Source: Scilla litardierei
Lineage: Eukaryota; Streptophyta; Magnoliopsida; Asparagales; Asparagaceae
Length of the DNA stretch: 64,000 nucleotides
Direction: 5' to 3'
Assembly: GCA_030789695.1 (NCBI GenBank)
Contig: JAULAV010002341.1
Span: forward strand, 62,001-126,000
Made by a program: the position numbers and the translations under genes. The stretch's first letter is position 1, and every line of letters begins with the position of its first letter. Positions 35,027 to 47,356 of the stretch are shown in pieces. The notes beneath the pieces were generated by a model. It was not told the origin of the DNA. It worked only from the letters and a program-made list of their open reading frames with translations, and searched no databases.

Positions 35027-36110
35027 CTGCAATAACTCCATCCTCAGTCTCCGCCTCTACTGCAGTCATCATGAAAGCTTGCCTCCTAGGCTGAACGGCC
35101 TGCTGGAAAGCCTGCTTCTGGTGAATAAGAGGCACTCCACGTCCGACAGCTACTGGAGCTCTCTACTGCTGAACTCTGACTGGTGCCCTCCGCAGTTGAT
35201 TGGCATGCCGACAATCCTTCACCGAATGTGTAGCGTCGCCACAAATCAAGCATTGGCCCAAGAACCTCCTGCACTGCTCCTTCACATGACCAGCCTTGCC
35301 ACAAAAATGGCACATCTTTGGACTAGGCCCACCTGGCCTCTTAAACTACACGGACTAATTAGACCTCATCTCAGGCCTAACCACAGCTCTGGCCTGATCC
35401 ATAGGCCTCTTCCATGCACCTGAATACTGCCGTCTCTTCTGATTGGCAATCAGCTCCTGCCTCTTGGCAGCTATCAGCAACTTTCGGTAAGAGTCTAAGT
35501 CCGAAGAGGACATCAGACTCTGCAGCTCCAAGGATAAACCCTGCAAGAATCTCTGAGCTCGAACTTCAGCGGTCTGAACAAAATTTGGCGCAAATCGGCT
35601 CAGTCTGGTGAACTCTTGGTGGTACTGATCCACCGCCAGATTCCCCTGCTTCAAATTGATAAATTGCTGCATCAGCTCCCTCCTCGCAGCTCGAGGAAAA
35701 TACTCCTCATCAAATCTCGCCTTGAAAGTGGCCCAAGGGATAGGCCTCACCAGCATTTTCTCTTCCGACTCCCACCAACTGCGAGCATTGTCCTTCAATT
35801 GCTTCTTCACCAAGTCAACCCATCCAGCCGGGTTAACTTTCGAGAGGAGCAAATTATCCTCTGTGTTCTTCATACATTCATCTGTAGCTAAGGGTCCTTC
35901 TGACCTAGTGAAATACGTCGGGCCCAGCTCCCGAAACTGCTTCGCTCCTGGCTCAAAGCGAGGGGCATTCTGAAGCATGCCCTGCTGCACGTGCATCATC
36001 TGATGCATCATCTTCATCATCTCAGCCGTGGTAGGTTCTCTATCAGCATCCTCACCGTTTCCTGCTCCACCACCAGCTCCAGCTCCACTACCAGCTCAGG
36101 CGATGTAAGA
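35027..36110 (-). pseudogene. gag of Tekay element B
   Basis: Minus strand. Retrotransposon gag domain (WVDLVKKQLKDNARSWWES, FDEEYFPRAARRELMQQFI, YHQEFTRLSRFAP, FLQGLSLELQSL) followed by two CCHC knuckles, CHFCGKAGHVKEQC and CLICGDATHSVKDC (35235-35315). In-frame stops: TGA near 36095, TAG and TAG near 35345-35355, and TAG near 35165. The 666-nt ORF 35355-36020 is the longest uninterrupted piece. Gag forms the particle that packages element RNA. It is upstream of protease and in the same frame if the 99-nt gap is spliced. Confidence 0.88.
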
Positions 36111-36241
36111 CAAGGAAATGTTCAGATTAGATTAATTCATGACTTGAATGTTCCGAATATTTAAATGGATGTTGTTATCAGTATTTTTGTTCCGTTATTT
36201 CGCAGGTGCAAAGAGGACCTGCATGGGCCACCACTAAAACC

Positions 36242-38724
36242 TGTCACGTCCTGCTTCCCAAGTACGGAAGGCGAGACGCGAGAAGGTCCGCTTGGACTTC
36301 GAGCTGTGAAGCTGCAGTCTGATAAGCGTATGTGAATGATACCAATGGCAGTTTCTTGCAATGCGACAAAACAACAACAATAATAAATAGAAAGCAGACA
36401 TAGAAATATCCACCAACAACATCCAACAAATATTCCAACATCACAGAGAAAAGTCACAAAAGAAGTACATAGTCTGACCAAAGGCCTAAAGCATGGCCGA
36501 AACATAAAGCAAAGAGATATAGGTGCTACGCATTGAAATCTAACAGCAACTACTAAAACAGCAACTACTAAAAGAAGTCTCCAAGTGAGTCTAGGACTGG
36601 TCACTAGTGTCCTCAAACTCAGCCTCTGCAGGAACCTCGAACTCTACGTCCGCGAACTGCTCGTCCTCTACGACTAACTCTGACTCAGAACCTGACATGT
36701 GACACCCAAAGAGAAGAGGGCACATGTCAGCAAAAGTCTCCCAAAGGAAAACGAAGGAATTTTGTGCAAGGTACAAATAAAAGTAAAGCGACTAGCAGTT
36801 CTAATATGATGAAATAGCATGACATTAAAAGTATGCAACAATTAAAATGACATGATGAAACAAGCATGCACATCGTAGCAGAAACTACGAAAACAATATT
36901 TCACGATTCATAAATCATTAACTTTTCACATTGTGCACAGAGTTTACGCCTTACAGCTGAAGTGGATGTACGGGCACACTTCTACCTGAGTGGTCGCTTA
37001 ACCCTACCCCTCCACGTGTATCGAGCGTTGGTTTCCCAACTATGTTGTGCTCGCTTCTGGATCACGGGCCAAGAAGTGTTTTTGGCATAGGGTTGTGCCA
37101 ACAATGCAGGTGCCTAGCCTCAATAGTTACAATTATTGTAGTGTGTGCTACGTAATCACGATGGAACAATTTGATGCATGACATGACATGGCAATGAGCA
37201 GTTAAAAGTGCGTACAGTTAATTGAAAGTAAACGTGACAGGCAGCATGAAATGATAGCATGGTAAAGGTGTCGGATCTAGCTTCGTTGTCAAGCTAGATC
37301 TAGCAGGGCGTCTTGGCGACTATCATTTCATCGCCTAGTCTCTTTTACGCTAGTACACAAATTGGCCTAAACGTGGCCTAAACAAACTCTGGCAAGTATC
37401 ACTTGCCTGTTTTTCATGTTCTTGGTGTCATCGGATTCGTCTCGACAGGTACTACGCTACAGTGATAACGGTTCACTGGTTTGATAAAACATATAATCAT
37501 ATTAGACTGTTTTTGATCATAACAGCGTTACAAAAACTTCCTATGACGTCTAATCGATCCGTTTTATTAGGTCTTCTAAATTACGGTGTGGTTTATAGGT
37601 TATAGGTAGGGGTACTAACCCTTACGCATCGAATGGAGCAGTGACAACAATACACACGACGTCTACGGTCTGAAACTCGTCGCAGCAGCGAGGCAAACGG
37701 CGGACAATGGTGACTGGAAGCTCTGCAGGTGGTTGTCGACGCTAGGAGGAGTGTTGCCGACAGTTCGTGCACGGGTAGAGGCTGAATGCAGGTTGCGCAT
37801 GGCTGCCCTTGGGTTCTGTCAGAGAGAAGAGAGCATGCGGGTCGAAACTGGGTGCCGGGATAATGGCAGGTCGAAGGGGAGGCCGTCGGGGTGGTTTTCG
37901 AAGGTCTGCATGCGGCTGGGGGGCCTGGTGGTGGAGAAAGGAGGGAGGAGAGAGGTCCTCTGGCGGTCTGTGCATGGATGAAGGGAGGTCGACGGCGTTT
38001 GTGTGAGCCTGAGGGTTGCGGCGTGGAGAAAATGGAGGGGCGCCGTGAGTGCTTGCGAGGATGGGGTTGTGCGAGAGGGGTTCAGCTCGTGTGCGTGGGG
38101 AAGGATGAGGAAAGAAACGTAGGGGAAGGCGGCTGCGTTAGGGCTAGGGTGCTGTAGGTTAGCTGTAGGAAAACAGTTGCCTAGGGTTCTTATAATAATA
38201 ATAGGGTGAGGGTTATCACGTGGGTGGAGAGAGAGGGGAAAGTGGGTTATAATCCCAATTGGTTAGGAAAGATAATTAACAGAAGTAAGGGTAAGATAAT
38301 AAAGAGTTTTGTTTTTAAAACTCAGATCCCGAAAAGATTTTAAAATAAACTAAACGTTTTGAAAATGAAAATGTGTTTTGTTAAGATACAGATTAGTTAC
38401 AAAAATATAATAATATTAATAATAGTTAGGTTAGTTTTTAAACTTTAATTCTTGAATGGATTTTAACCGTAAGAGTTTGAAAAGGAGAAAAGTAAAAAAG
38501 AAAACATTAATGAATAACGATAATCAGATTTTATAGTTTCTCCCTTAGGCATCCAAAAATTACAAACAAGATATCAGGGCAGTCGCGCCTCCGAGAGGAT
38601 CGTGAATGCAAGGTCTGGTCACGCGTCTGAGCTACGAAAAAGTAATAATAATACCAAATACGAATATACGCACCACAAACAACATACGCGCTAAAATACG
38701 TACAGCCGAACAGTGGTCGTTACA
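36242..38724 (-). repeat. 5' LTR of Tekay element B
   Basis: TGTAACGACCACTG to GCAGGACGTGACA on the minus strand, 2,483 bp, partner of 23199-25709. It is followed inside by GGTTTTAGTGGTGGCCCATG, a leader without a normal initiator-Met PBS. Confidence 0.9.
36591..36698 (-). CDS. conserved 35-codon acidic ORF in a Tekay LTR, copy 4
   Basis: Partner of copy 3 in the other LTR of element B. 35 residues with VEDEQFADVEFEVPAEAE and the end EDTSDQS. Start and stop are kept, and the differences from copy 3 are substitutions only. Confidence 0.5.
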   Translation of the reverse strand: MSGSESELVVEDEQFADVEFEVPAEAEFEDTSDQS

Positions 38725-38817
38725 ATCAATTAACAGATCCCAACGATAAACAAATAGAACTAAAAACCCCACCATCCACATGCTAATACAACAAATAATC
38801 CATAACAGTGTTTAACA

Positions 38818-39297
38818 TCAACGAACATTATTATACATCAAAATTACATAAAAACCTATTACAACTAAGAGAGATAGCTGTCCGGCCTTAATGGAACGGT
38901 AATTCGATACGATGCTCTCCAACTGCACAGTGGACCTCTCAAGTAGACCGACAACAGTATCCAGCCGTCACTCCATCTCTAACATCCTACTCTCGGTCAA
39001 AGGCAGCATCGAGCTTACAATAGTGGGCCTTCGTTCAATCTCATCCATGTAATGCATGATCACCATTTTGGATAACTCAGTGTTGGGGGGATCCTTCCAT
39101 AGGAAGAATGTGCATCGATGCTCTCGAGCTGTACAACTCCAAAATCCACGCCCAGGGTTTGCTCTTGTTCATGACGTCCTCCTCGGGACCTGAAGCCCAC
39201 AATTGCATATCTTGTAGTCATCGAAATCGGCATCAAATTCGCTACATGTCGCATCTCTCTGTCGAGATCGACAAGTAGAGCTTGAATGTTGACTCAT
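38818..39297 (-). pseudogene. GRF-type zinc-finger protein inside the Harbinger element
   Basis: A 160-codon minus-strand frame from ATG (39297) to TGA (38818) with two internal TGA codons. Visible pattern: CNCG, PRRTS, stop, TRANPGRGFWSC, HRCTFFLWKD. This is the zf-GRF signature (three Cys plus CxFFxWxD) of plant proteins such as At4g04775-like. Both internal stops look like TGG-to-TGA changes (one before TRANPGR, one in EME-RLDTVV). A helical C-terminal tail (MDEIERRP to YRSIKAGQLSLL) follows. GRF fingers bind nucleic acid in other proteins; its role in a transposon is unknown. It lies on the same strand as the transposase and inside the inferred element ends. Confidence 0.75.
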
Positions 39298-39999
39298 ATG
39301 TACCTGGCAAGCAAAAAAATCCACATTAACATATAACATTTTACATATAAAAAGTGATAATTTTAAATGAAAGAGGGAACATCATACCTACAAAAACTAT
39401 TGATCAAGCATGGTAGGGTGGCGGCAGCGTTCAGAACTCAGAACGAACAGTCAAACAAAAAGAGCATATAATAATAGAAGCAGATTGCCAATGGAGAAGT
39501 AAGCATAATGATAACCGTATTAATTGAATCCAACCAGATTGCCAATAGAAGAAGATTGCCAATGCAGGAAGCTTGTTGCGGACATTCATATAGTTTAACA
39601 ATCAGTAGCCCTCAGATTATAATTTTCCATATCCCCATTAGGTTGCTTAGCAATGGCTCCTTCATTTTCTACCCACACATGCCCCGGCATGAATTGAATC
39701 CAACCAATAACACATCATATCAAGCAAATAATGCATAAGGAAAAAACTCCCAAGGATCACAATCTTTTCAACCCATTTCATAGTTAATTACCAACTCAGA
39801 AATTAATTAGCATTCAAATTCTGCTCCAACATGGGTACTGAAGGAACCTAATTGCCTGCCATCCATATTGACGGATAAACCTTGTTGCACATAATCATCA
39901 TTGGGCTAGTTCAACCAAATCCACAAAAAATGATATATACTGCATGCATTTTATAAAAATCCAGTATCAGTCAAGATGATTGGGCTTTCATGCTCAGCA

Positions 40000-42250
40000 T
40001 TCATGCTACAGCAGGCCAGATGATGATATAACAATCCAAGTGCTTTCATGCAAAATCAAATGATGCTACAGCAGGGAAGATGATACAGCAAGAGCAAATG
40101 ATACAGCAGTCCAGATGATACAGCAGGCTAGATGCCACAGCAAATGATACAGCAGGAGCAAGAGCAAATGCCAGATGATAAAGCAGGCCAGATGATGCTA
40201 CAGCAGGCCAGATGCTCAGCATTCATGCTACAGTCTGGCTACAGTAGGCCAAATTATTTCATGCAAAATCAAATGCCATACTTTCTTGCTCAGCATTCAT
40301 GCTACATCAGGCCAGGTCACAAAAATACAGCAAGAGCATAGAGTAAAGAGCATTCATGATACATCAAGAGCAATGATCATCTGATATCATGCTACAGCAA
40401 GGCCAGATCATCACATAAATTTCAATGCTAATGCAACTCATTAAAATACAACATGTCAGAGCATCAGATATCATGCTACAGCAAGAGCAAAAGCCCAACT
40501 TCAACTAACTAAACAAGTGTCAAATGAAGAGAACTCAATGCAACAACAGGCCAAGAGGGAAGAAAAAAATTCCCAACTCCCAGTTATTCATCAAAGAGCA
40601 AGCTCAACTGATTTCAAGCTACAGCAAGAGCGAAATGGACTGTTGGAGCATAGATACAATGGCCCTTAGAATTTGATGTCATGCGACAGCAAGAGCAAAA
40701 TGCCAAGAGCCATCATAAACGTAAAGCAAAATTAAAAAATGTGCAAATGATTTCATTCTCAGAATTGCCACAAGAAATCCCAAATTCAACTACCAAACCA
40801 AGTGTTAAATGAAGAGAACTCAATGCCAGCAAGACAAGTGGCAAGAAAAAATTCCCAACTCACAGTTAATCATCAAAGAGCAAGCTCAAATGATTTAAAG
40901 CTACATAAAGAGAAAATTGGACTGTAGCATAGATATAGCAGGCCTGAGAATCTGATGGCATGCTACAACAAGATCAAACTGCCAAGAGCCATCATAAACT
41001 TAGAGCAAAAAAATGTGCATTTGATTTCAAGCTCAGAACTGCCACAAGAAATCCCAAATTCAACTACCAAACCAAGTGTCAAATGAAGAGAACTCAATGC
41101 AACGACAGGCTAAGTGGCAAGAAAAAAATTCCCAACTCCCAGTTATTCATCAAAGAGCATGCTCAGCTGTTTTCAAGCTACAGCAAGAGCAAACTTCCAA
41201 GAGCCATCATAAACTTAAAGCAAAATAAAAAATGTGCATTTGATTTCATGCTCAGAATTGCCACAAGAAATCCCAAATAACAAACCAAGTGTAAAATGAA
41301 GAGAACTCAATGCAACATAAGGACAAGTGGCAAGAAAAAAATTCACAACTCCCAGTTACTCATCAAATTATAAGCTCAAATGATTTAAAGCTACAGCAAG
41401 AGCAAATTGGACTGTTGGGGCATAGATAAAGCAGGCCAGAGCATCTGATTTCATGATACAGCAAAAGCAAGAGAAAATGCAGATAGAAACAGCAGGCAAA
41501 CTAACATTCCTACTGGGCTGCAGCTTGTTGCTACCTCACAGTTGTTTTTCAATAATTAGCCCTCAGATAAATTATTTGTACATGTCCACTTCTGGTTGCT
41601 TGCAACTGGTTCCTACATTATATCCCCATTATTTCCCAATGCATGAATTGAATCCAACCAAACCCACTTATGAGCATGCTTAAACCACATATGCTCTGGC
41701 CTGCTGTAGCATGAATAAAAATTATCATAAGCCATTTCTTTAATATCCTGAACTAAATAGGGGGAATTAAGGATCCTAATTGTAAGCCCTCCAGAAAGAA
41801 TTTCAGTTCAATAAGCCACATTATCATCATTGGGCTATATGATCTAACTTCCCAAAATATCTGATATCCAACATGCATAGCACATATTTCCAATACACAG
41901 AGAAACAGAGACAGCTAATAAACCATTATCAAAGACAGATATAGAGAAACATCCAAGAAAATCCATGGTTTGAGCAAGAGAGACAGCAAATAAGCCAAGC
42001 AAATATGAAAGAGCAAATTGGACTGCTGAAGCATAGATACAGCAGGCCAGAGCATATGCTGTCATGCTACAGCAAGAGAAAAATGGCAAGAAAAAAATTC
42101 CCAGCTCCCAGTTATCCATCAAAGTGCAAGCTCCACTGACTTCAAGCTACAGCAAGAGCAAATTGGAATGATGGAGCATAGATAAAGCATGCCAGAGCAT
42201 CTGATTTCATGCTATAGCAAGAGCAAGAGAAAATGCAGATAGAAACAGCA
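40000..42250. repeat. minisatellite inside the Harbinger element (~215-290-bp units)
   Basis: Units start with AAGAAAAAAATTCCCAACTC near 40560, 40846, 41118, 41332 and 42083, each followed by CAGTTA, TCATCAAA and GCTACAGCAAGAGCAAA. The first four are tandem. The fifth is separated by about 600 bp with motifs shared with 39600-39900 (GCCCTCAGAT, TCATCATTGGGC). A shorter-period part at 40000-40260 repeats GATGATACAGCAGGCCAGAT-like words. Confidence 0.8.
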
Positions 42251-42703
42251 GGCAAGAGAAATAGTGAAGCATGCATACATATAGCATATATAGTAAATAA
42301 AAACCATGGATACAGTATACATACAGCATATATACCCCAACAACAAAAGTGACATCAAATAAGTAAAGAAACACCAGCAAAGATACATCAATAAAAACCA
42401 TAGATAGAATACATAGTAAATAAAATAACAAGGCAAAGCATGCATAGAAGATATCTTGTCCTACCTCAAAATAAAAACCTCCCCAATTCACACATTCAAA
42501 GGGAAGCATGCATATTGTTCTGATATATCAAAATTTCTTCATCCACCCACCATGTCTACATCACAGTTATGACACATATAATATTACAGAAGCTTAATCA
42601 TACCATCTCCCAAGGATAACCCAAACCATGATATGTGACTACCCCCCATCACCTCCTTTCCCCTGCACACCATATGCCTACCTTCGTCACCGCAACCAAT
42701 AAT

Positions 42704-44141
42704 TCACATAGTACATTCGTCATCAGCATCGTCCCCATCACCACCGGCCGCAGCCCTAGCCCTCTCCATCTCTTCAACCTTCTTCGCTACTGAGCGCTTC
42801 CTAGCCGCATCGGGCAAATTGACAAATCTACGCCCGTTTTTCTCATTGTCACTCAGTTGCATATACAACTTATCCAATATTTGTGGTGAATACTCGGTCA
42901 TTGCATACAAATGTTGTGAAAGAAGTGCAAGAGTGTTGGGCGTAGGCACCCTCTATAGCTAATGCGACATGTTTGACATTGTCAACCATTTCCTTCAATA
43001 GGTCAGGTTCATCCCTCAATGCATGTCGACGCATTTTCTTTTTTCCCACACGGGTGGGATTGCATGGCTTGTCCCTGCCTGAGATGGCCCCGTCGACGTA
43101 GGAGTGGGGATGTCGGCATAAGCATCAAAGTCGGTTGATGCTTGCGAGTAGTTTGGCGGACTAGCATGATCGTCGTGACCCTCGTTATATGTGACTCCAA
43201 ATTCGTTATACACATTCTGGCGATACACCCTTCGCGGCGGCGTCGCCTATAACAAGCCTAATATCGTCAAGCCACGGTAGGTGGTGGTTGACATACTCCT
43301 TCAATCTAAAGTTTGCCTGCATTAATAAAGAACAAACCATGCATATCATAATAAAATTACATAATCCAATTTTATTTTCATATTTGGATAATGGAGAAGT
43401 AAATACCGCGGCCCATGTGGCATATGTCTCTTCGTCGAGGATTATCATCTGCAGCTCCACTGACCAACCAGCCCCACTAATTTCCAAGCACTTATTAACA
43501 TCCTTAAGCCGCCCCTGAAGCCCTTTCATATGATTCTTCACATTCACCCAGCTATACTCTGTGCCAAACATTTTGTTTATATGGATACCAACAGCGATGA
43601 AGGCCGTATTCCTGAAAGTCTTGTCGGCTCTAATGCCTTGACGAGCTTGGGACGCAAGGAATGGAATTAATGCAATGTCATGCTCAAGCAGCCAAATTTT
43701 ATTCGCCGGCCACTTCTTGGATGGGTTCTTGCTTTTTTTCCTAGGACTAGACGCAGATACTTCTATGCCATCATCCCGACGTTCAGACTTTCTTGACGAG
43801 TCACTGCCACCTGTTGTGTCATGCCCGCTTGGTGGTGAAGGCATGGCAAAAGCACTTTGTGATGCTTGGCCACCAAACGGTGGTATAGCCCCGCCATCTT
43901 GTAGCATTTACATGTAGCCCGGTGGATGCGGCATGTGCATGGACATTGGAAAGCTGTACGCAGAGTATTGTGGAAATGGAAGGGTAGAACCACCTACTTG
44001 GTAGCTAGGCATAGGCAATTGATAATCACTTGCCCTACGAGGCATTGGCCTACCTAGTAATGGATCATTCCGCCTTGATTCCTCGGCCCACTGTGTACAG
44101 TATACCGGGTCATAGTATGGAGGCATAGGATCACTCCCCTA
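42704..44141 (-). pseudogene. PIF/Harbinger ORF1 (Myb/SANT-like DNA-binding protein)
   Basis: Minus strand. Core ORF 43206-43907 carries KKWPANKIWLLEHDIALIPF, FRNTAFIAVGIHINKMFG, NVKNHMKGLQGRLKDV and EETYATWAA, the Myb/SANT-like domain of PIF ORF1 proteins that accompany the transposase. A 90-nt intron (43317-43406, GTATTTAC to TAATGCAG) fits between TWAA and ANFRLKEYVNHH. Downstream pieces in shifted frames continue as DAYADIPTPTSTGPSQAGTS (near 43110), LRDEPDLLKEMVDNVKHVA (near 42990) and SQHLYAMTEYSPQILDKLY to 42704. Damage: TAG at 44139-44141, TAA at 43908-43910, and frameshifts near 43220 and 43018. It is broken while the transposase is not. Confidence 0.85.
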
Positions 44142-44539
44142 CCATTGATGAGATGCCACATCTATGCCTACAAAAGTATTATTTCCATAATAAAACAATA
44201 TTTGAAACAATGACATGTACCCACGAATAGTTAATGAAATAAACATCAATGTACATAATAATGACAACCACCCATATCATCAGACTCCAACTCAATAGAA
44301 ATACAGTAAACAGATAACAACATTATATTATCACCACATCTCATGCATAAACTAACATATCCAACATTTAGATCTCAATGTTATACAAATCATTCAACTT
44401 AACATAATACATTAAAATTATTCATTAAACTCTTCCCTCATAGCCCATGTTCATTGGTGTTTCCATTGTTATGTATGTTATAGTAGTCCACCCACATATC
44501 CCACGCTAACCGTTCCCTGCGACTTTTCCACTGATCCCT

Positions 44540-45893
44540 TTATGAAGTCTGTTCGCGTATGGACAACTGTTGGGAAAGATACATAATCGAGTCATCCAGC
44601 TCATCCATCACATCCCCATCCTCATCAATCACATCTCCATCCTCAAGTAAATGGGGATCATGCAGATCTGCTATCTGGATATAATTATGCAACACTGTGC
44701 AAGCAAGGACGGTATCGACCTGAGATTTGAATGGATAGTGAGGCTTTGACGTCAAAATTTTAAACTTGTTCTTTAGAATGCCAAAATTCGACTCGATCTT
44801 TGTTCTTAATGAAGAATGTCTTAGGTTGAATTGCTCTCTATGATTTCTAGGCACTCTATCAGTATGGTCCTTCAGACGGTATCTAACGCCCCGGTATGGA
44901 GATATGAAACCAGGCATTGTTGCATATCCAGAATCACATAGGTAATATTTACCTACAACCGAAAAATGAAACCCTATTTATAATCACATGGTTTCATATA
45001 GAAGTATACAAGATATTTACGAAAGATTTTGCATATTACCCTCATACACACGCAGCCCGTGGGGTGGGGGTAATGACAACGCATCTTTCAGGACTGTGAA
45101 ATCATTCGCTGATCCTTCCCACCTGGCCATTATGTTGGTGAATCTTTTGTTAGGTATTACAGCTGCAAGCACATTTTGCGTAACCCCTTTACGTCCTCTA
45201 AATCGTGGTACGAGTTTGGCAGGCAGCATGGCATCGATGTGTGTCCCATCAATTAGACCAATGCAATCCTACACCGTAAACATTAAAGGTCACATTGATA
45301 TCACCATAAATCATCTAACGCTAATGCCAGATATTCATAACAAAACTGACCTTGAAATATGGAAACCAATTAGGATTATTGATTATCTCTGGTGGTGTCT
45401 CATTAGGGGCTTGCTTCATGAACCTATCACGAATGGTACATACTGCAAACATAACTTTGTTAAAGTAACTGCTAATCGTCGCCCCGGCCCTTATAAAATC
45501 AACTTGCATCACTCTGTTCTTTGACTTGTGCCCTACGATGTGCAGAAACATTACCAACTGCTCCTCGATTGACACTTGATTACTGTCTTTGAGACTACCG
45601 CTTTCTCGCATTACCGTAGCAAGATTCAGGAAAGCCTCTCTCCGCATTCTTAAGTAGTGTAAACAACTACTATCAGAACCAAACAGAATTCGACGCATGT
45701 GTGATTTTCTATGAATATCACGCATCACTGACGGCTCCCTATGTAGAGGGGGAGCACTATCGTCATTGTACAACTCCATGAATATGATGGTAAAAATGAT
45801 AGCAGCCGCGGCCGAAGTACACAATGAAAAACTCGAACTTTCTCCACTTTCATCCATCAAACCCTTATTTGCATCAAACATATATTCAATCAT
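44540..45893 (-). CDS. PIF/Harbinger transposase (DDE_Tnp_4), intact, three exons
   Basis: Exons 45351-45893, 45040-45268 and 44540-44952 join in frame to 394 residues, a normal PIF transposase length. Introns of 82 bp (GTCAG to GTGTAG) and 87 bp (GTAATATG to GTTGTAG) fit at phase 0 and inside a Gly codon. N-terminal helix-turn-helix region includes RMRREAFLNLATVMRE and VSIEEQLVMFLHIVGH. Catalytic residues: D188 in IGLIDGTHID, D237 in RWEGSANDFTVLKDAL and E311 in SSLRTKIESNFGILKNKF. No stop or frameshift is seen. It cuts and pastes the element in the nucleus together with ORF1. Its start is taken at 45893, the first ATG of the open frame. Confidence 0.9.
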
Positions 45894-47356
45894 ATGTTGT
45901 ACAAGGCATTTACATTTATAATAAAATCGTACAATTTACATATAAACAGAACAACTTGCGAAGTGAGAAGGCATAGAGCATATGTGACTTTGCTAGGTGA
46001 AATATTAATGATGTCTATATTTATACAAAGGATAAATATTAATGGGGATAAAATATTAATTGATAAGGCATAGATAAATATGAATACGTAAAATATTAAT
46101 GCTTCATAAATAGAAAAAACTATGTACGTGTGACATCACAAATTGTATACTACATTTAAACATATGCCAAACTATTTATAAATTTAAAGCCTACAAGTTT
46201 CATTGAATACCAAATGAAACATCCACCACCAATCATGTCCAATCCACTCATGAATCCATAATCAATTGCCCTCAGATTATTAAGCATTTAATTTTCTTTG
46301 GTGGTTTCTTGACATACGTCAAGTATACCCTACCAATTTACCAACGTTGCATCATCAATCCAAATCCAGAACCTCTTAGGGCCTGTTCATTTATGTTTAA
46401 GTCACTGCACTTGTCTCATCATTGGGCTCTTTTACGTGGGGTTCATATATTTAGGTACCTCGTAATATTTCTGTTGTGGTAGCCAATTTCATCCAACATA
46501 AATTTCAAGCCAACATAATTTATTTCTCTTCAACCATACAACTTGAACACCCATACAAATTGCATACATTTCATGAATCATTACCCACGAGCCCTCCGAA
46601 GTGCATAATACATATTGGAATTTTTAAAAGCCATCTTTTCAGCCACACGTTGGGTGTATCATCATTGGGCAATAATCAGTATCTAACCGACATATTTACA
46701 GATTCATAGGGATTGAAATTGATTGGTGAAATGTAACTTATTGTTCATGCCTTCCCGTATGGGATGTGGCGAATAATATCTACCACATATAGGTTGCACG
46801 AAATTTTCATCGAAATACACACGTATATAATGGTTAACCCATGCATTTTCAGTTATAAATCGAAAAAATTCCGCATGTTTCAGCACATCACAGCCACCAC
46901 CTTTGCTCAAATCTTGCCCTAATTTGACAAATAGAGCTTGAAATTAACAGAGATTTTATACCTCGGTGATCAGAGCTGTTCGAGGAGCAAAGAAGATGCA
47001 TAGAACCAAAGATACCTCAGTTCCAGCGGCAGATCACCCGCAACCACCGATGAAGCACAGCCGCAATCTCGCCGTTCATCCAAATCCCTCCACCTCAACC
47101 CTAGATTCAGATTTATAGCGCCAACGAAGAAGATATCGCAACCCTAGCTTCAGATCTTGCAAGAAAGAGCAAAAAATCCCATCTTTTCCTCCTTCTAGGG
47201 TTGAAATATCTCAAAAATTCCGACCGTTGAGGGAGCCGTTGGGGGAGAGGGAAGATGGAGCAGCTGCTGCAGCGTGGAGATGGGTGATCACAAGCTCGAG
47301 GGACCCACCAAACGGAGATTCACAGCTGAAATCGCCACAAAACCTAGAGATCACAG
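45894..47356 (-). other. Harbinger 5' flank of the transposase
   Basis: Non-coding apart from a 68-codon minus ORF (46704-46910, KHAEFFRFITENAWVNHYI) that I do not recognise. It shares short motifs (GCCCTCAGATTATT, TCATCATTGGGC) with the 39600-41850 part of the same element. 47000-47350 is richer in GC and could be an untranslated first exon. Confidence 0.45.

Larger units (their letters stand above)
23199..38724 (-). mobile_element. Tekay/Del-type Ty3/gypsy element B, nearly complete, with nested element A
   Basis: Minus-strand element bounded by LTRs 36242-38724 (5') and 23199-25709 (3') and by the 5-bp duplication ATCAA (23194-23198 and 38725-38729). Gag and pol lie between, cut by element A at 26962-32734 inside the integrase zinc region. 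Without A and its duplication the element is about 9.75 kb. The LTRs differ by scattered substitutions and small indels, while those of A look nearly identical, which agrees with A being younger. Confidence 0.92.

Noticed and set aside
40000..42250. Repeat array as a CRISPR array
   Set aside because: Units are 215-290 bp, diverged, without short constant repeats and unique spacers, and the genome is a plant's.
46388..46415. TTAGGGCCTGTTCATTTATG, a perfect-looking Tourist/Harbinger end with TTA
   Set aside because: No matching opposite end with TTA was found. It lies inside sequence sharing motifs with the rest of the Harbinger element, so it may be an internal or older nested end.
46704..46910. 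68-codon minus ORF upstream of the transposase
   Set aside because: Not recognised and not part of the known PIF gene set; kept only as a remark.
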